Shown here piece after piece: positions 8,621 through 17,603 of a DNA stretch of 64,000 bases (positions within the stretch are counted from its first letter, which is position 1; each line of letters opens with the position of its first letter). The DNA is from Ardenticatenaceae bacterium (GTDB lineage Bacteria; Chloroflexota; Anaerolineae; Promineifilales; Promineifilaceae): assembly GCA_020634435.1 (NCBI GenBank), contig JACKBS010000005.1, positions 434,001 through 498,000 of the forward strand. Reading direction: 5' to 3'. The notes under the pieces are model-generated. The model was not told the origin of the DNA and made no database searches. It saw only the letters and a program-made list of their open reading frames with translations. Made by a program: the position numbers and the translations under genes.

Positions 8621-9679
8621 ATGGAAAAGCGATACGGCCGTATCACCGGTTGGGGCGCGTATGTCCCCGAAAAAATACTCACCAATCACGATTTGGAACA
8701 GCTTGTAGACACCAATCACGAGTGGATCGTCCAGCGCACCGGCATTCACCAGCGTCACATCGCGGCCCCGGAAGAAACTAACGCCACAATGTCCGCCGCT
8801 GCCGCCCGCCGTGCCTTGCAAAAAGCCAACCTGGCCGCTACTGATTTGGACCTGATCATCGTGGCCACCACCACGGGCGACTACATCACTCCGGCAGTTT
8901 CCAGCCAGGTACAGCACATGCTGGGGGCTACCAATGTACCTGCTTTTGTGCTGGCCAACGGCTGCACGGGCTTTTTGTATGCGCTTACCACGGCCCAGCA
9001 ATTCATCAGCGGCGGTGTTTACCAGAACATCCTCATTATTGGCTCGGAACTGCTTAGCCGTTACGTGGATTGGACAGATCGGAGCACCTGCGTGCTGTTT
9101 GGTGACGCTGCTGGCGCATTTGTCATGCAAGCCACCACCGAACCGTGCGGCCTTTTTGGTTTTGACATGGGCTCCGATGGCAGCGGCAGCCAGCACATCA
9201 TTGCCCACGCGATGGGTTCAGCCGAACCGGTGAATGCCAACACGTTTGCCGATGGACGACACTATTTGCGCATGAACGGCCGTGAGGTGTTTAAGTTCGC
9301 CACCCGCATTTTGGGCAACACCAGCCAGCGCAGCCTGGCCCAAGCCGGGCTAACCTTGGATGACATCGACTGCATCGTGCCGCACCAGGCCAATCTGCGC
9401 ATCATCGAATCCGCCGCCCGCGCCATGAATTTGCCGCTGGAGCGCTTTTTGGTGAAGGTTCACAAATACGCCAACACCTCGGCCGCTTCTATTCCGGTAG
9501 CCATTTGCGATGGGTTGGACTCTGGGGAAATTCGGCCCGATGATCGATTGCTGCTGGTCAGTTTTGGCTCTGGCCTCACCTGGGCATCGGCCGTTTTGCA
9601 AATGGCCCCAACGCGGCTCACCCAACCCTACACAAACGGCGCAACTGCGCCTGCAAGAGCAAATTTGGTAACTGCCTAG
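8621..9679 (+). CDS. fabH: 3-oxoacyl-ACP synthase III (KAS III)
   Basis: Condenses acetyl-CoA (or a branched acyl-CoA) with malonyl-ACP to start fatty-acid synthesis. The ATG follows a good ribosome binding site (GAGGAG, 8609-8614). The thiolase-fold protein has 352 residues. The catalytic triad is visible: Cys115 in ANGCTGF, His in VPHQANLRII and Asn in KYANTSAAS. The family usually has Ala-Cys-Ser/Ala-Gly-Phe around the cysteine; here it reads Gly-Cys-Thr-Gly-Phe. That is a conservative change but may mark a KAS III-like paralogue rather than the main initiator. No other fatty-acid genes are adjacent; tRNA-Leu follows downstream with its own promoter. Confidence 0.88.
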   Translation: MEKRYGRITGWGAYVPEKILTNHDLEQLVDTNHEWIVQRTGIHQRHIAAPEETNATMSAAAARRALQKANLAATDLDLIIVATTTGDYITPAVSSQVQHMLGATNVPAFVLANGCTGFLYALTTAQQFISGGVYQNILIIGSELLSRYVDWTDRSTCVLFGDAAGAFVMQATTEPCGLFGFDMGSDGSGSQHIIAHAMGSAEPVNANTFADGRHYLRMNGREVFKFATRILGNTSQRSLAQAGLTLDDIDCIVPHQANLRIIESAARAMNLPLERFLVKVHKYANTSAASIPVAICDGLDSGEIRPDDRLLLVSFGSGLTWASAVLQMAPTRLTQPYTNGATAPARANLVTA

Positions 9680-9694
9680 AGCTTGGTTACTGCA

Positions 9695-9722
9695 TTGACA
9701 GCCGTCTGGCAATGGCTATAAT
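9695..9722 (+). promoter_or_regulatory. Promoter of tRNA-Leu
   Basis: TTGACA (9695-9700) and TATAAT (9717-9722), 16 bp apart, place the start near 9729, just before the tRNA. Confidence 0.85.
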
Positions 9723-9737
9723 TGCCAGCGTATCTAA

Positions 9738-9820
9738 GCCCAAGTGGCGGAATTGGCATACGCGGCAGGTTGAGGGCCTGTGCCCTTATGGGCGTGGAGG
9801 TTCGAGTCCTCTCTTGGGCA
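9738..9820 (+). tRNA. tRNA-Leu (anticodon GAG)
   Basis: The acceptor stem GCCCAAG pairs with CTTGGGC and is followed by discriminator A; CCA is not encoded. The molecule is 83 nt with a long class II variable arm. The anticodon stem encloses loop TTGAGGG, giving anticodon GAG at 9772-9774, which reads CUC/CUU. The T arm GGAGG-TTCGAGT-CCTC is canonical. It has its own consensus promoter and terminator. Confidence 0.96.
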
Positions 9821-9829
9821 TGATGAAAG

Positions 9830-9858
9830 CGCTGACACAAATTGTGTCGGCGTTTTTT
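9830..9858 (+). terminator. Intrinsic terminator of tRNA-Leu
   Basis: CGCTGACACAA pairs with TTGTGTCGGCG (one G-U pair), followed by TTTTTT. It overlaps by two bases the stop codon of the convergent epimerase gene. Confidence 0.88.
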
Positions 9859-10789
9859 ATTTCTGTTGTCGGAAACGGCCGTCTTCACGTAGCGTGCATT
9901 GCAATCCTTCAACCAGTTCTACCAGCGGCAGGAACCCCAGCAGTTGCCGTGCCCGGCTGATGTCCGCCACCAGCCGCGGCGCCCCAGCTGATTTTTGCTG
10001 GTTGTGCAGCTGATTGACATGCTTGCCGATCACCTGTTCAATCTCACTCACTAACTGGTTCAGGCTGGTTTCAACGCCGCTGCCCACGTTGATCACCTGC
10101 CGATTTACGGCCGTTGCTGTCGCTGCGGCCACCATCGCCTCCACGACGTCGGTCAGGTATACAAAATCGCGCGTTTGCTCCCCATTGCCGTGCAGCACCA
10201 GCGAACCACCGGTGAGCGCCTGCTGCAAAAATCGGGGAATAACCGGTGCGTGAGAAACGGGCAAGCTTTGCCCCGGCCCATACGCGTTAAAGATTCGCAG
10301 CGCCACCGTTTCAATGTTGTTCAGTCGGCCGATGGTGTGAATATACTGCTCCGCGGCCCATTTGCTAACAGCGTAAGGGGAGTCTGGATTGGGCGCATCA
10401 TTTTCATGAACGGGCTGAATTTGGAGACGGCCGTATACCGCCCCCGACGATGTAAAAACCACCCGCCGCACCCCCGTGTCACGCATCGCCTCCATTAAAC
10501 TGACCGTGCCGCCTACATTCACCTCATTGTAAGCCTGCGGATGCAGCACAGACTCAGCCACCGACACCTTCGCTGCCAGATGATAGACACAATCCACATC
10601 CCGCAGCAGCGACCAAAGCAGCGGAATATTGCGCACATCACCCTGCGTAAATGCCACTTCGGGCCGCAAGCTGCTGGCAGCCCCATTGCTCAGATCGTCC
10701 AGCACCATCACCAGATGCCCATCGGCAGCTAATCGGTTGGCTAAGGCTGCCCCCAAAAAACCAGCTCCACCCGTCACGAGAAAACGCAT
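9857..10789 (-). CDS. NAD-dependent sugar-nucleotide epimerase/dehydratase (extended SDR)
   Basis: The N-terminal Rossmann motif VTGGAGFLGAALA, the FTSSGAVYG strand and the catalytic Tyr/Lys in SPYAVSKWAAE identify an extended short-chain dehydrogenase of the UDP-glucose 4-epimerase type. The product is 310 residues, the usual length. Typical members convert UDP-glucose/galactose or build nucleotide sugars for the envelope; the precise substrate is not evident. No glycosyltransferase lies next to it. It is transcribed toward the tRNA terminator, and a terminator of the upstream gene separates it from its neighbour, so it is likely monocistronic. Confidence 0.88.
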   Translation of the reverse strand: MRFLVTGGAGFLGAALANRLAADGHLVMVLDDLSNGAASSLRPEVAFTQGDVRNIPLLWSLLRDVDCVYHLAAKVSVAESVLHPQAYNEVNVGGTVSLMEAMRDTGVRRVVFTSSGAVYGRLQIQPVHENDAPNPDSPYAVSKWAAEQYIHTIGRLNNIETVALRIFNAYGPGQSLPVSHAPVIPRFLQQALTGGSLVLHGNGEQTRDFVYLTDVVEAMVAAATATAVNRQVINVGSGVETSLNQLVSEIEQVIGKHVNQLHNQQKSAGAPRLVADISRARQLLGFLPLVELVEGLQCTLREDGRFRQQK

Positions 10790-10810
10790 GTTACTTCCTC
10801 CACAAACAAG

Positions 10811-10843
10811 AAAGCCCCGACTGAAATTCAGCCGGGGCTTTTT
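10811..10843 (-). terminator. Intrinsic terminator between two minus-strand genes
   Basis: AAAGCCCCG and CGGGGCTTT form a strong stem with an inner CTGAA/TTCAG extension. T-rich sequence flanks both sides, so it can stop transcription of the membrane protein gene at 10864-11925 and may work in both directions. Confidence 0.85.
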
Positions 10844-10863
10844 ATTATCAATAGATTAGGTGC

Positions 10864-11925
10864 TTAATACTCAAGCAGCTCATCGACACGACCCTCAATG
10901 TCCGGGTCGCCGTAATCGCCCTCTTTGGCCCATGCCGACAGCTCAATGGAGAAATTCTCGAAGAAGCTCTGTGGCGGCAAGGAGCCCGCACCGTACTGCA
11001 TCTCTTTAATTTCGGCATTGATGATCAGGGTAGCCGTTTCCAGCACGATCACTTCATTTTCGCGGGCCAATACCGGTTCACCCTTGGGCGCCAGCTTGGC
11101 TTTCAACGCTTCATCAAAGAAAGCATGGTCACTCATCACAACTTTGGTGATGGTGCGGATGTCGTTCTTGTCAAACAGCCAGACCTCAAAGGCAGTTACG
11201 TTTTTCGGGGTGTCGCTGCCGATCGATTCAGCAATGCCCACACCACATTCGCCGAGGAACTCGCCGCTACTGTTTTCAATGCTGAACGAGTCGTCGTAGT
11301 TGTCACGGCCGTATACGTAATCACTTTGGAATCGGGCAATCGGCACAGCGCTGACGCCTTCTTCGCTCACCATGGTTGGCGCGCTTTCCGGCATATTGTC
11401 GTAGTAAGTATCGACGTTGTCACCCTCGGCCATCATGCTGTTGCGGCGGTTCAACACCACCACGATGCCCGCCCCAACCAGAGCCAACACTAGCAGCAGC
11501 GCCAAAATCGTGCCTAAATTGGAATCTTCTTCAGCGGCTTCGGGTACAGGTTGAACGCCTTCCGCACCAGGAACAGCAACGGCCCCGCACGATTGCCCAC
11601 CAGTCTGCACCATGGCAATGGCATCAAGGCGTTGCTGGGCAGCGGGATCGGCCGTGCGGTTGTTGCGCAGGTCACAAATGGCGGTGGCTGCATCGGGCCA
11701 ACTGGCCAAAGCGCGGGTTACGAGAGCGGTGTTCCCAGGCTGCAAGGAATAGGCATCGGCAATGGTTTGCAGGTAAACATCCTGTTCTACCTGTTCCATG
11801 TCACCAGGGCCGGCGCCGGTCCATTCCACAGGATCAATCACCCAGCCATAGGTAAGCCCAATGACAAACCCAATAATTACAGCGATAAGAACAGACAAAC
11901 CTGGTCGATTCTTTATAAAATCCAT
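10864..11925 (-). CDS. Two-helix membrane protein of unknown function
   Basis: The start at 11925 (MDFIKNRPG) follows AAGGTAGG with good spacing; an upstream frame extension lacks such a site. The 353-residue product has a first helix at about residues 9-25 (LSVLIAVIIGFVIGLTYG), then a soluble ~100-residue region containing SLQPGNTALVTRALASWPD and two Cys. A Glu-rich stretch precedes a second helix (about 140-158, ILALLLVLALVGAGIVVVLN). A C-terminal soluble domain of ~190 residues carries no motif I recognise. Both soluble regions could face opposite sides of the membrane. Conserved-hypothetical in character; I cannot assign a function. Confidence 0.75.
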   Translation of the reverse strand: MDFIKNRPGLSVLIAVIIGFVIGLTYGWVIDPVEWTGAGPGDMEQVEQDVYLQTIADAYSLQPGNTALVTRALASWPDAATAICDLRNNRTADPAAQQRLDAIAMVQTGGQSCGAVAVPGAEGVQPVPEAAEEDSNLGTILALLLVLALVGAGIVVVLNRRNSMMAEGDNVDTYYDNMPESAPTMVSEEGVSAVPIARFQSDYVYGRDNYDDSFSIENSSGEFLGECGVGIAESIGSDTPKNVTAFEVWLFDKNDIRTITKVVMSDHAFFDEALKAKLAPKGEPVLARENEVIVLETATLIINAEIKEMQYGAGSLPPQSFFENFSIELSAWAKEGDYGDPDIEGRVDELLEY

Positions 11926-12166
11926 GTGGCACCTACCTTCAATGGCCCCCAACTAGAGACATTATGAAAATGACATAACATCCCCTCTGCATTTCGTATC
12001 TTACCATAACTGTTTACCGAGTCAAGTTATGTTTAATGCTTTCCCTCTGTTTTTGCCTGTGGTATACTTTTTTAAGGTAAGCAGTGGCGCACTTGGGGAA
12101 ATTTTGGATACGGCCGTCTACACTCACCCCCTAAAAACCACGTCACCCACCTGGAGAATTAACACC

Positions 12167-13090
12167 GTGAAACATTTTCTTAGCATCGCTGATTTGTCCC
12201 CCGATGAACTTCACAATTTGCTGGATTTAGCGCTCTCTTTAAAGCAAGAATGGCAAAATGGTGGGAACCGCCCGCTGCTCAAGGGCAAAAGCCTGGCCCT
12301 TGTCTTCCAAAAGCCATCTCTGCGTACCCGCGTTTCCTTTGAAATGGGCATGGTGCATCTAGGCGGACACGCTCTGTATTTATCGCCCAACGAGATCAAA
12401 ATGGGTGGCCGCGAGAGCGTGGCCGATGTAGCCCGCGTGCTGTCTGGCTATGTGGATGGCATTATGGCCCGTGTATTTGAGCACGACCATATTTTGCAGC
12501 TGGCCCAATATGCTTCCGTGCCGATTATCAACGGGTTGTCCGATTACAACCATCCAGCCCAGGCGCTGGCCGATATTTTCACCGTTTTGGAAGCCAAAAA
12601 GCGGCTGGAAGGGCTAAAAATGGTCTATGTTGGGGATGGCAATAACGTTGCCCGCTCCTTATTATTTGCCTGTATGAAGGTTGGCATGCACTTTGCCATT
12701 GCAACACCGCCACACTACACACTCACCGAAGAAGATTACGAGCTGGGTGAAAAGTTCAGCACGGCTGGAGCTTCTATAGAAGTGTATGAAGATCCCAGCC
12801 GCGCCGTGGCAGATGCGGATATTATTTACACCGATGTCTGGACAAGTATGGGGCAAGAAGAAGAAACGGCCGTACGCCTCAAAGTCTTCCCTCCGTACCA
12901 GGTAAACCAACAGCTTGTTAACCTGGCCAAACCAGACTGTTTGGTAATGCACTGCTTACCCGCTCACCGGGGCGAAGAAATCACAGACGAAGTGGCTGAT
13001 GGCCCCAACTCTGTACTGTTTCCCCAAGCAGAGAACCGGATGCATGCCCAGAAAGCCATTCTGGTAGACCTAATGGGCAACCCAACTTAA
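12167..13090 (+). CDS. argF: Ornithine carbamoyltransferase
   Basis: Transfers a carbamoyl group to ornithine to make citrulline in arginine synthesis. The start is GTG 12167 with GGAG at 12153-12156; the open frame upstream to 12029 is hydrophobic and unrelated to the family. The 307-residue product shows the carbamoyl-phosphate loop SLRTRVSFEMG (family S-T-R-T-R with Leu for Thr), HPAQALAD, the ornithine-side motif YTDVWTSMG and the C-terminal MHCLPAHRGEEITDEV. Trimeric cytoplasmic enzyme. No other arg genes are linked here; it is followed 22 bp later by the TPR gene and so begins a co-directional run ending with the RNA methyltransferase. Confidence 0.95.
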   Translation: MKHFLSIADLSPDELHNLLDLALSLKQEWQNGGNRPLLKGKSLALVFQKPSLRTRVSFEMGMVHLGGHALYLSPNEIKMGGRESVADVARVLSGYVDGIMARVFEHDHILQLAQYASVPIINGLSDYNHPAQALADIFTVLEAKKRLEGLKMVYVGDGNNVARSLLFACMKVGMHFAIATPPHYTLTEEDYELGEKFSTAGASIEVYEDPSRAVADADIIYTDVWTSMGQEEETAVRLKVFPPYQVNQQLVNLAKPDCLVMHCLPAHRGEEITDEVADGPNSVLFPQAENRMHAQKAILVDLMGNPT

Positions 13091-13112
13091 ATAGATTTTT
13101 GGAGGCATTGGC

Positions 13113-15383
13113 GTGGCAGGAAACCGTGCCCGATTCGAAGAAGCGCTAAACCGAGGCCATTCTCATAGCTGGGACCAGAAGTGGAACGAAGCAATCCACG
13201 AATTTGAGGTTGCCATCACAGAGATTGCCAATGAACCAGCACCCTATGCCGGTTTAGGCATGGCTTACCTGGAACAAACCCAGCTAAAAAAGGCGCTAGA
13301 GAATTACAAACTGGCCGCCCGTTTTTCGCGTGGTGATGTAATTTACCTGCGCCAGGTAGCCGATGTGCAGGAACGTCTAGGGCAATACGGCGAAGCGGGC
13401 AAAACCTACATGGCCATCGGAGAAGTAGAGCTGAATCGACGGCGACTCACCGAGGCCATGGACAATTGGAACCGGGCCGTGCGCCTGGAGCCGGATTTGC
13501 TGCGCGGGCATCAGCGGCTGGCGTCAATTTACGAGCGGCAAGGTTCCGTACATAATGCCATTCGCGAATATTTAGCCATTGCCCGCATCCTGAATTCGCA
13601 GGGCGAAGCAGAAAACGCGCTGCAAGCCTGCCAGTTGGCGCTAAAGTTAGACCCTCGCAATGCCGAAGTCTTAACTGCCATCGAGCAAATTCGCAGCGGC
13701 GAAAAGTTGGCAGGCGAGTCAGATCGGCCGGCATTCCAATCCTCAGATAGCATTAGCGAAGTGGCGCAGCATATGGCGGCAGCCCTACGCGAAAAGTCGG
13801 GAGACGGTGTGGGTAAAGCTGCCGACGCCGCCAGCCCGGTGCAGGATGCCCGCCGGTTGGCCTCAGAAAAACTGGCGGAAGATCTGTTTGGCGATGAAGA
13901 TGGCGACCTGAACGTCCAGACGCTTCAGCTGACCACCCTCATCAGCAAGGCGCTGGATTTCCAAACGCGGGGCATGACTAATGAGGCCATCAGCGCTTAC
14001 GAAGAGGCGATGGGGCTAGGGCTAGACAATACGGCCGCTCACTTCAACCTCGGTCTGCTCTACCAGGACAAACTGCGCTTTGAAGACGCCATTCGTGAGT
14101 TCCAGCTATCGGTAAAGGATCATGACTTCCGGCTGGCCAGCTACTTCTCGCTGGGAGAATGTCACCGGGCACGTGGACGCATCGAAAAGGCGCTTGAGAA
14201 TTTCATCAACGTACTCAAGATTGTTGATCTGGCCACGGTGCAGCACAGCCAGGCCGACCGCCTCATTGAATTGTATGAAAATCTGGCCGACAGCCTGATG
14301 GCTCAAGGGGAACGAGACCAGGCGTCGGCTTTTGCCAATGCGTTGGTGGAGTTCCTCAGCCACAAAGGGTGGGAAGACAAGGCAAAGGAAGCCCGCGGCC
14401 GTCTGGACGCCATTTCTGATTCTGGCATGATGATTTTGGGCGATATGCTCACGGCGGGTTCCGAGCAGGTGTTGGAGTCGCTGTACCTGAGCCAGGAATA
14501 TGCGCGGCGGGGGATGTATGATACGGCCGTTGAAGAAACCTACCGCGCCATTCAGCTGTCCAACGATTATTTGCCCGCCCACATTCAGCTGGGTGAACTG
14601 CTTGGCAAACAAGGTCGCCGCGAAACGGCCGCTCAAAAATTCATGACCATTGCCGACACCTACCAAATCCGAGGTGATACAAACGGCTCAATTTTGTCTT
14701 ACGAAAAAGCGGTAGAGATGACCCCGCTGGACCTAACCATTCGTGGCCGATTGATTGATTTGCTTAAGCGGCATGGTCAGGTTGATCGTGGCCTGGAGCA
14801 TTACCTGGCGATGGGCGATGCCTACTACCAATTGGCCCAGGTAGACAAAGCCCGCGACACGTACCAGGAGGCGTTAAAACTGGCACCACGCGGCTCTACC
14901 GAACGCAAATGGAAGGTCCAGTTCCTACGGCTGGCGGCTGAAATTGACATGCAGCGCTTTGACTGGCGGCGGGCTTTGACCGCCTATAAAGAGCTGCGCG
15001 CCCTGGACCCCGACGACGAACGCACGGCCATCACCCTGGTTGACCTGTATTACAAGGTTGGGCAGCCGGTAAATGCGGTGGGCGAACTGGACAATTACCT
15101 GAAGCAGTTGGTTCGCGGTGGACGTGGGGCCAAAGTGGTCGGCATTTTAGAAGATATGGTGCGCCAACGGCCGTCTGACAAAAACCTGGTAGATCGGCTG
15201 TCTCGACTTTATCTCCAACAACAGCGACGCACCGAGGCGATTGAGCTGCTGGACAAGCTGGGCGAAGCGCAGCTTGAGGCCAATGAAACGGCCGCCGCCT
15301 ATGCCACGATAGAAAAAATTCTGGCTTTGAATCCCCCTAACGCCGCCAGCTATCGCCAACTGTTAGCCCAACTACGGCCGTAA
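13113..15383 (+). CDS. Large tetratricopeptide-repeat protein
   Basis: The GTG start follows GGAGG (13101-13105). The 756-residue product is made of two TPR arrays, about residues 10-190 and 275-750, joined by a charged linker near 205-265. Repeats such as AIREYLAIARILNSQGEAEN, AISAYEEAMGLGLDNTAAHF and ARDTYQEALKLAPRGSTERK show the W/L-G-Y-A-P spacing. No signal peptide, membrane helix or catalytic domain is visible, so a cytoplasmic scaffold is likely. It sits between argF and the c-di-AMP genes. The last codons CTACGGCCGTAA place the iterated palindrome exactly on the stop codon. Partner proteins are unknown. Confidence 0.88.
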   Translation: MAGNRARFEEALNRGHSHSWDQKWNEAIHEFEVAITEIANEPAPYAGLGMAYLEQTQLKKALENYKLAARFSRGDVIYLRQVADVQERLGQYGEAGKTYMAIGEVELNRRRLTEAMDNWNRAVRLEPDLLRGHQRLASIYERQGSVHNAIREYLAIARILNSQGEAENALQACQLALKLDPRNAEVLTAIEQIRSGEKLAGESDRPAFQSSDSISEVAQHMAAALREKSGDGVGKAADAASPVQDARRLASEKLAEDLFGDEDGDLNVQTLQLTTLISKALDFQTRGMTNEAISAYEEAMGLGLDNTAAHFNLGLLYQDKLRFEDAIREFQLSVKDHDFRLASYFSLGECHRARGRIEKALENFINVLKIVDLATVQHSQADRLIELYENLADSLMAQGERDQASAFANALVEFLSHKGWEDKAKEARGRLDAISDSGMMILGDMLTAGSEQVLESLYLSQEYARRGMYDTAVEETYRAIQLSNDYLPAHIQLGELLGKQGRRETAAQKFMTIADTYQIRGDTNGSILSYEKAVEMTPLDLTIRGRLIDLLKRHGQVDRGLEHYLAMGDAYYQLAQVDKARDTYQEALKLAPRGSTERKWKVQFLRLAAEIDMQRFDWRRALTAYKELRALDPDDERTAITLVDLYYKVGQPVNAVGELDNYLKQLVRGGRGAKVVGILEDMVRQRPSDKNLVDRLSRLYLQQQRRTEAIELLDKLGEAQLEANETAAAYATIEKILALNPPNAASYRQLLAQLRP

Positions 15384-15404
15384 GCTGTAGCATCTCACCA
15401 ATCT

Positions 15405-16220
15405 ATGAACGTTTTTTCCTGGGAGAGTTTTTTTAGTGCGCTGAACCGCTCCCCGGCTTTATGGATCAGCGCCATTGATATTTTGCTGGTAACGGCCGTT
15501 ATTTTCAGCGCCTTTTTGCTGATTCGCGGTACGCGTGCCGTGCAGGTGCTGCGTGGTTTTGTTGGCCTGGCCCTCATCGTCCTGCTGCTCTCCTCCATTC
15601 CTGGCCTCACCGCTTTTCGCCAACTGGTCAGCTGGATTTTGCCCACACTGCTGCTCTCCATCCCCATCATTTTTCAGCCGGAGCTGCGCCGCGCTCTAGA
15701 ACAGCTAGGCCGAACGGGTAGCTACCTCCGCTTTTTACGCAAAAACGAAGTCAGCCCGGTCGTGGTAGCGGTAAAGGATGCCAGCATTCGCCTCTCCCAA
15801 CGGCGGCATGGCGCATTGATTGTTTTTGAACGCGACACGGGCCTGCAAGAGTACATCGACACAGGCATTTTGCTCGATGCCGAAGTTTCACCCGATCTGC
15901 TGCTGACCATCTTCAACAAAAACACGGAGTTGCACGATGGTGCAGTGATCATGCGCAATGATAGGCTGGCCGCAGCGGCTTGCGTGATGCCGCTTTCCAC
16001 CAGCAGCCTGTCTGACCGACAAATGGGGCTGCGCCACCGCGCTGCCCTGGGTATCAGCGAAGTGAGTGATGCCGTGGCGGTAGTGGTATCAGAAGAAACG
16101 GGCCAGGTGTCTATTGCGCACAACGGCCGTGTTATTCGCCGCCAGGACCCATCCCGGTTGGATGAAATTTTGCACGCCTTTTTGCACAATCGGCAAAGCA
16201 CTAAGGGGCCAGAAACATGA
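15405..16220 (+). CDS. cdaA: Diadenylate cyclase CdaA
   Basis: Makes cyclic di-AMP from two ATP. Three N-terminal membrane helices (about residues 15-75) are followed by the DAC domain. Catalytic motifs ELHDGAVIM (Asp-Gly-Ala) and LRHRAALGISE (Arg-His-Arg) are intact. The product is 271 residues, typical of CdaA. It overlaps the next gene, a YbbR-domain protein, by four bases (ATGA). This cdaA-cdaR order is the same as in Firmicutes, where CdaR binds CdaA and modulates it. c-di-AMP controls potassium and osmotic balance and wall homeostasis. No glmM follows, unlike the common Firmicute arrangement; der follows instead. Confidence 0.95.
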   Translation: MNVFSWESFFSALNRSPALWISAIDILLVTAVIFSAFLLIRGTRAVQVLRGFVGLALIVLLLSSIPGLTAFRQLVSWILPTLLLSIPIIFQPELRRALEQLGRTGSYLRFLRKNEVSPVVVAVKDASIRLSQRRHGALIVFERDTGLQEYIDTGILLDAEVSPDLLLTIFNKNTELHDGAVIMRNDRLAAAACVMPLSTSSLSDRQMGLRHRAALGISEVSDAVAVVVSEETGQVSIAHNGRVIRRQDPSRLDEILHAFLHNRQSTKGPET

Positions 16221-17593
16221 TGCGGCTTACCCGATCCCTCCTGGCAAATCTGGCTACCCTGATTCTTTGCTTCATCCTGGCCGTGGTCATTTGGGTCAAC
16301 GCCATGCAGGTGGAAGACCCAGACCTCAAGCGAGCGCTGCAAATTCCGGCCACCTTCATTGGGTTGCCGGAAGATGCTACTCGCATCAGTCCTGCGGATG
16401 ATAATCCCTCTGTGCTGATTAGCTACGAGGGCCCAACCTCCATTGTGTCCGAGCTGTCACCAGACGATTTCAGCGCCATCATTGACCTGAGTGAAGTGCC
16501 TTTAGGCAGCGAAGTGAGCGTGCCGGTTGAGATTCAAACAGTAAACACGCAGGTAACTCTGGATGATCCCATTCCCAACGCCGTCACGGTACGGTTGGAA
16601 AAACTGGTGACCAGAGAAATTGATGTGAAGCTGGACATCCGCGGCGAGGTGGCGCGTGGGCACACAATGGGCGAACCGCTGATCGATCCGCCCGTGATTA
16701 GCGTAACAGGCACTGAATCGGAAGTGGACCGACTGGATTTTGCCCAGGTCACCATCTTTTTAAGCAGCGATACACAAACCCGCATCGAATCGCCACAGCC
16801 ACTTTTTTATAACCGGCAGGGGCGAGTCGCGAGCGTGAGCGGTTTGCAGCTGAGCACCGACCAGGTGCAGGTGACCATTCCCATCAATGAATCGGCCGAT
16901 TTTGCCAACAAGGTCATTACGGCCGATGTTGTAGGACAGCCAGCGCCAGGCTACCGCGTGCTGGGCGTCACCATCGAACCGTCTAGCGTGCTGGTGACCG
17001 GACGGCCTACCCAGCTGGCGCTGCCCTTCCGCGTGCAGACCGAGTCAATTGACATAACGGGGCTTACGGAAACGTTTGAATCTCAGGTCTCGCTCATTTT
17101 GCCAGAGGGCATCTCGCTGGATAGCGTTGAAGAAATCACAGTAACGGTGCAAATTGAACCATTTTCCAGCACAAAGATATATAATCAGCCGATCGAGCTT
17201 CTGGGCGTGAACGAAAACCTGGAAGTAACCATTGATCCAGACACGGTGCGGGTTGTTTTGTTTGGGCCATCGCCTGTGCTGGATACGTTAACAGAGCAAG
17301 AAGTGCGGGTCTCGTTGGACCTGTTTGGACTGGAACCGGGCGAATATTCATTGGAACCCGATGTGGATGTGCCGGATCGCGGCCTGGAGCTGCGCTCGAT
17401 TCAGCCTTCGGTCATCGAAGTGATTATTTCTGAACCAATGACCCCAACCGAAGAATTTTCTGACATTGAATCCTTGAATTTGGACGTGCAGCAGCCGTTA
17501 GAAACAAGCCGTGCGGAAAATCGTACGGCCGTTTCCACCCCTTCACTCTTGCCGATGAGCTTTGCCTGGCTGCCCAAACCCAGAACATTTTAG
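16217..17593 (+). CDS. cdaR: YbbR-domain protein, CdaA regulator CdaR
   Basis: A single N-terminal membrane helix (about residues 10-32, LATLILCFILAVVIWVNAM) anchors an extracytoplasmic chain of several YbbR repeats of about 80 residues each. Recurrent elements include NAVTVRLEKLVTREIDVKLDI, VISVTGTESEVDRLDFAQV and SSVLVTGRPTQLALPFRV. The protein has 458 residues and ends in a short Ser/Pro-rich tail carrying one ACGGCCGT read as Thr-Ala-Val. Translational coupling to cdaA through ATGA supports joint production. Function as a CdaA modulator is inferred from this conserved pair; it has no enzymatic motif. Confidence 0.9.
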   Translation: MMRLTRSLLANLATLILCFILAVVIWVNAMQVEDPDLKRALQIPATFIGLPEDATRISPADDNPSVLISYEGPTSIVSELSPDDFSAIIDLSEVPLGSEVSVPVEIQTVNTQVTLDDPIPNAVTVRLEKLVTREIDVKLDIRGEVARGHTMGEPLIDPPVISVTGTESEVDRLDFAQVTIFLSSDTQTRIESPQPLFYNRQGRVASVSGLQLSTDQVQVTIPINESADFANKVITADVVGQPAPGYRVLGVTIEPSSVLVTGRPTQLALPFRVQTESIDITGLTETFESQVSLILPEGISLDSVEEITVTVQIEPFSSTKIYNQPIELLGVNENLEVTIDPDTVRVVLFGPSPVLDTLTEQEVRVSLDLFGLEPGEYSLEPDVDVPDRGLELRSIQPSVIEVIISEPMTPTEEFSDIESLNLDVQQPLETSRAENRTAVSTPSLLPMSFAWLPKPRTF

Positions 17594-17603
17594 TAGATAG
17601 CTT

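Noticed and set aside
12029..12166. N-terminal extension of argF
   Set aside because: It is unlike the family and GTG 12167 has a good ribosome site.
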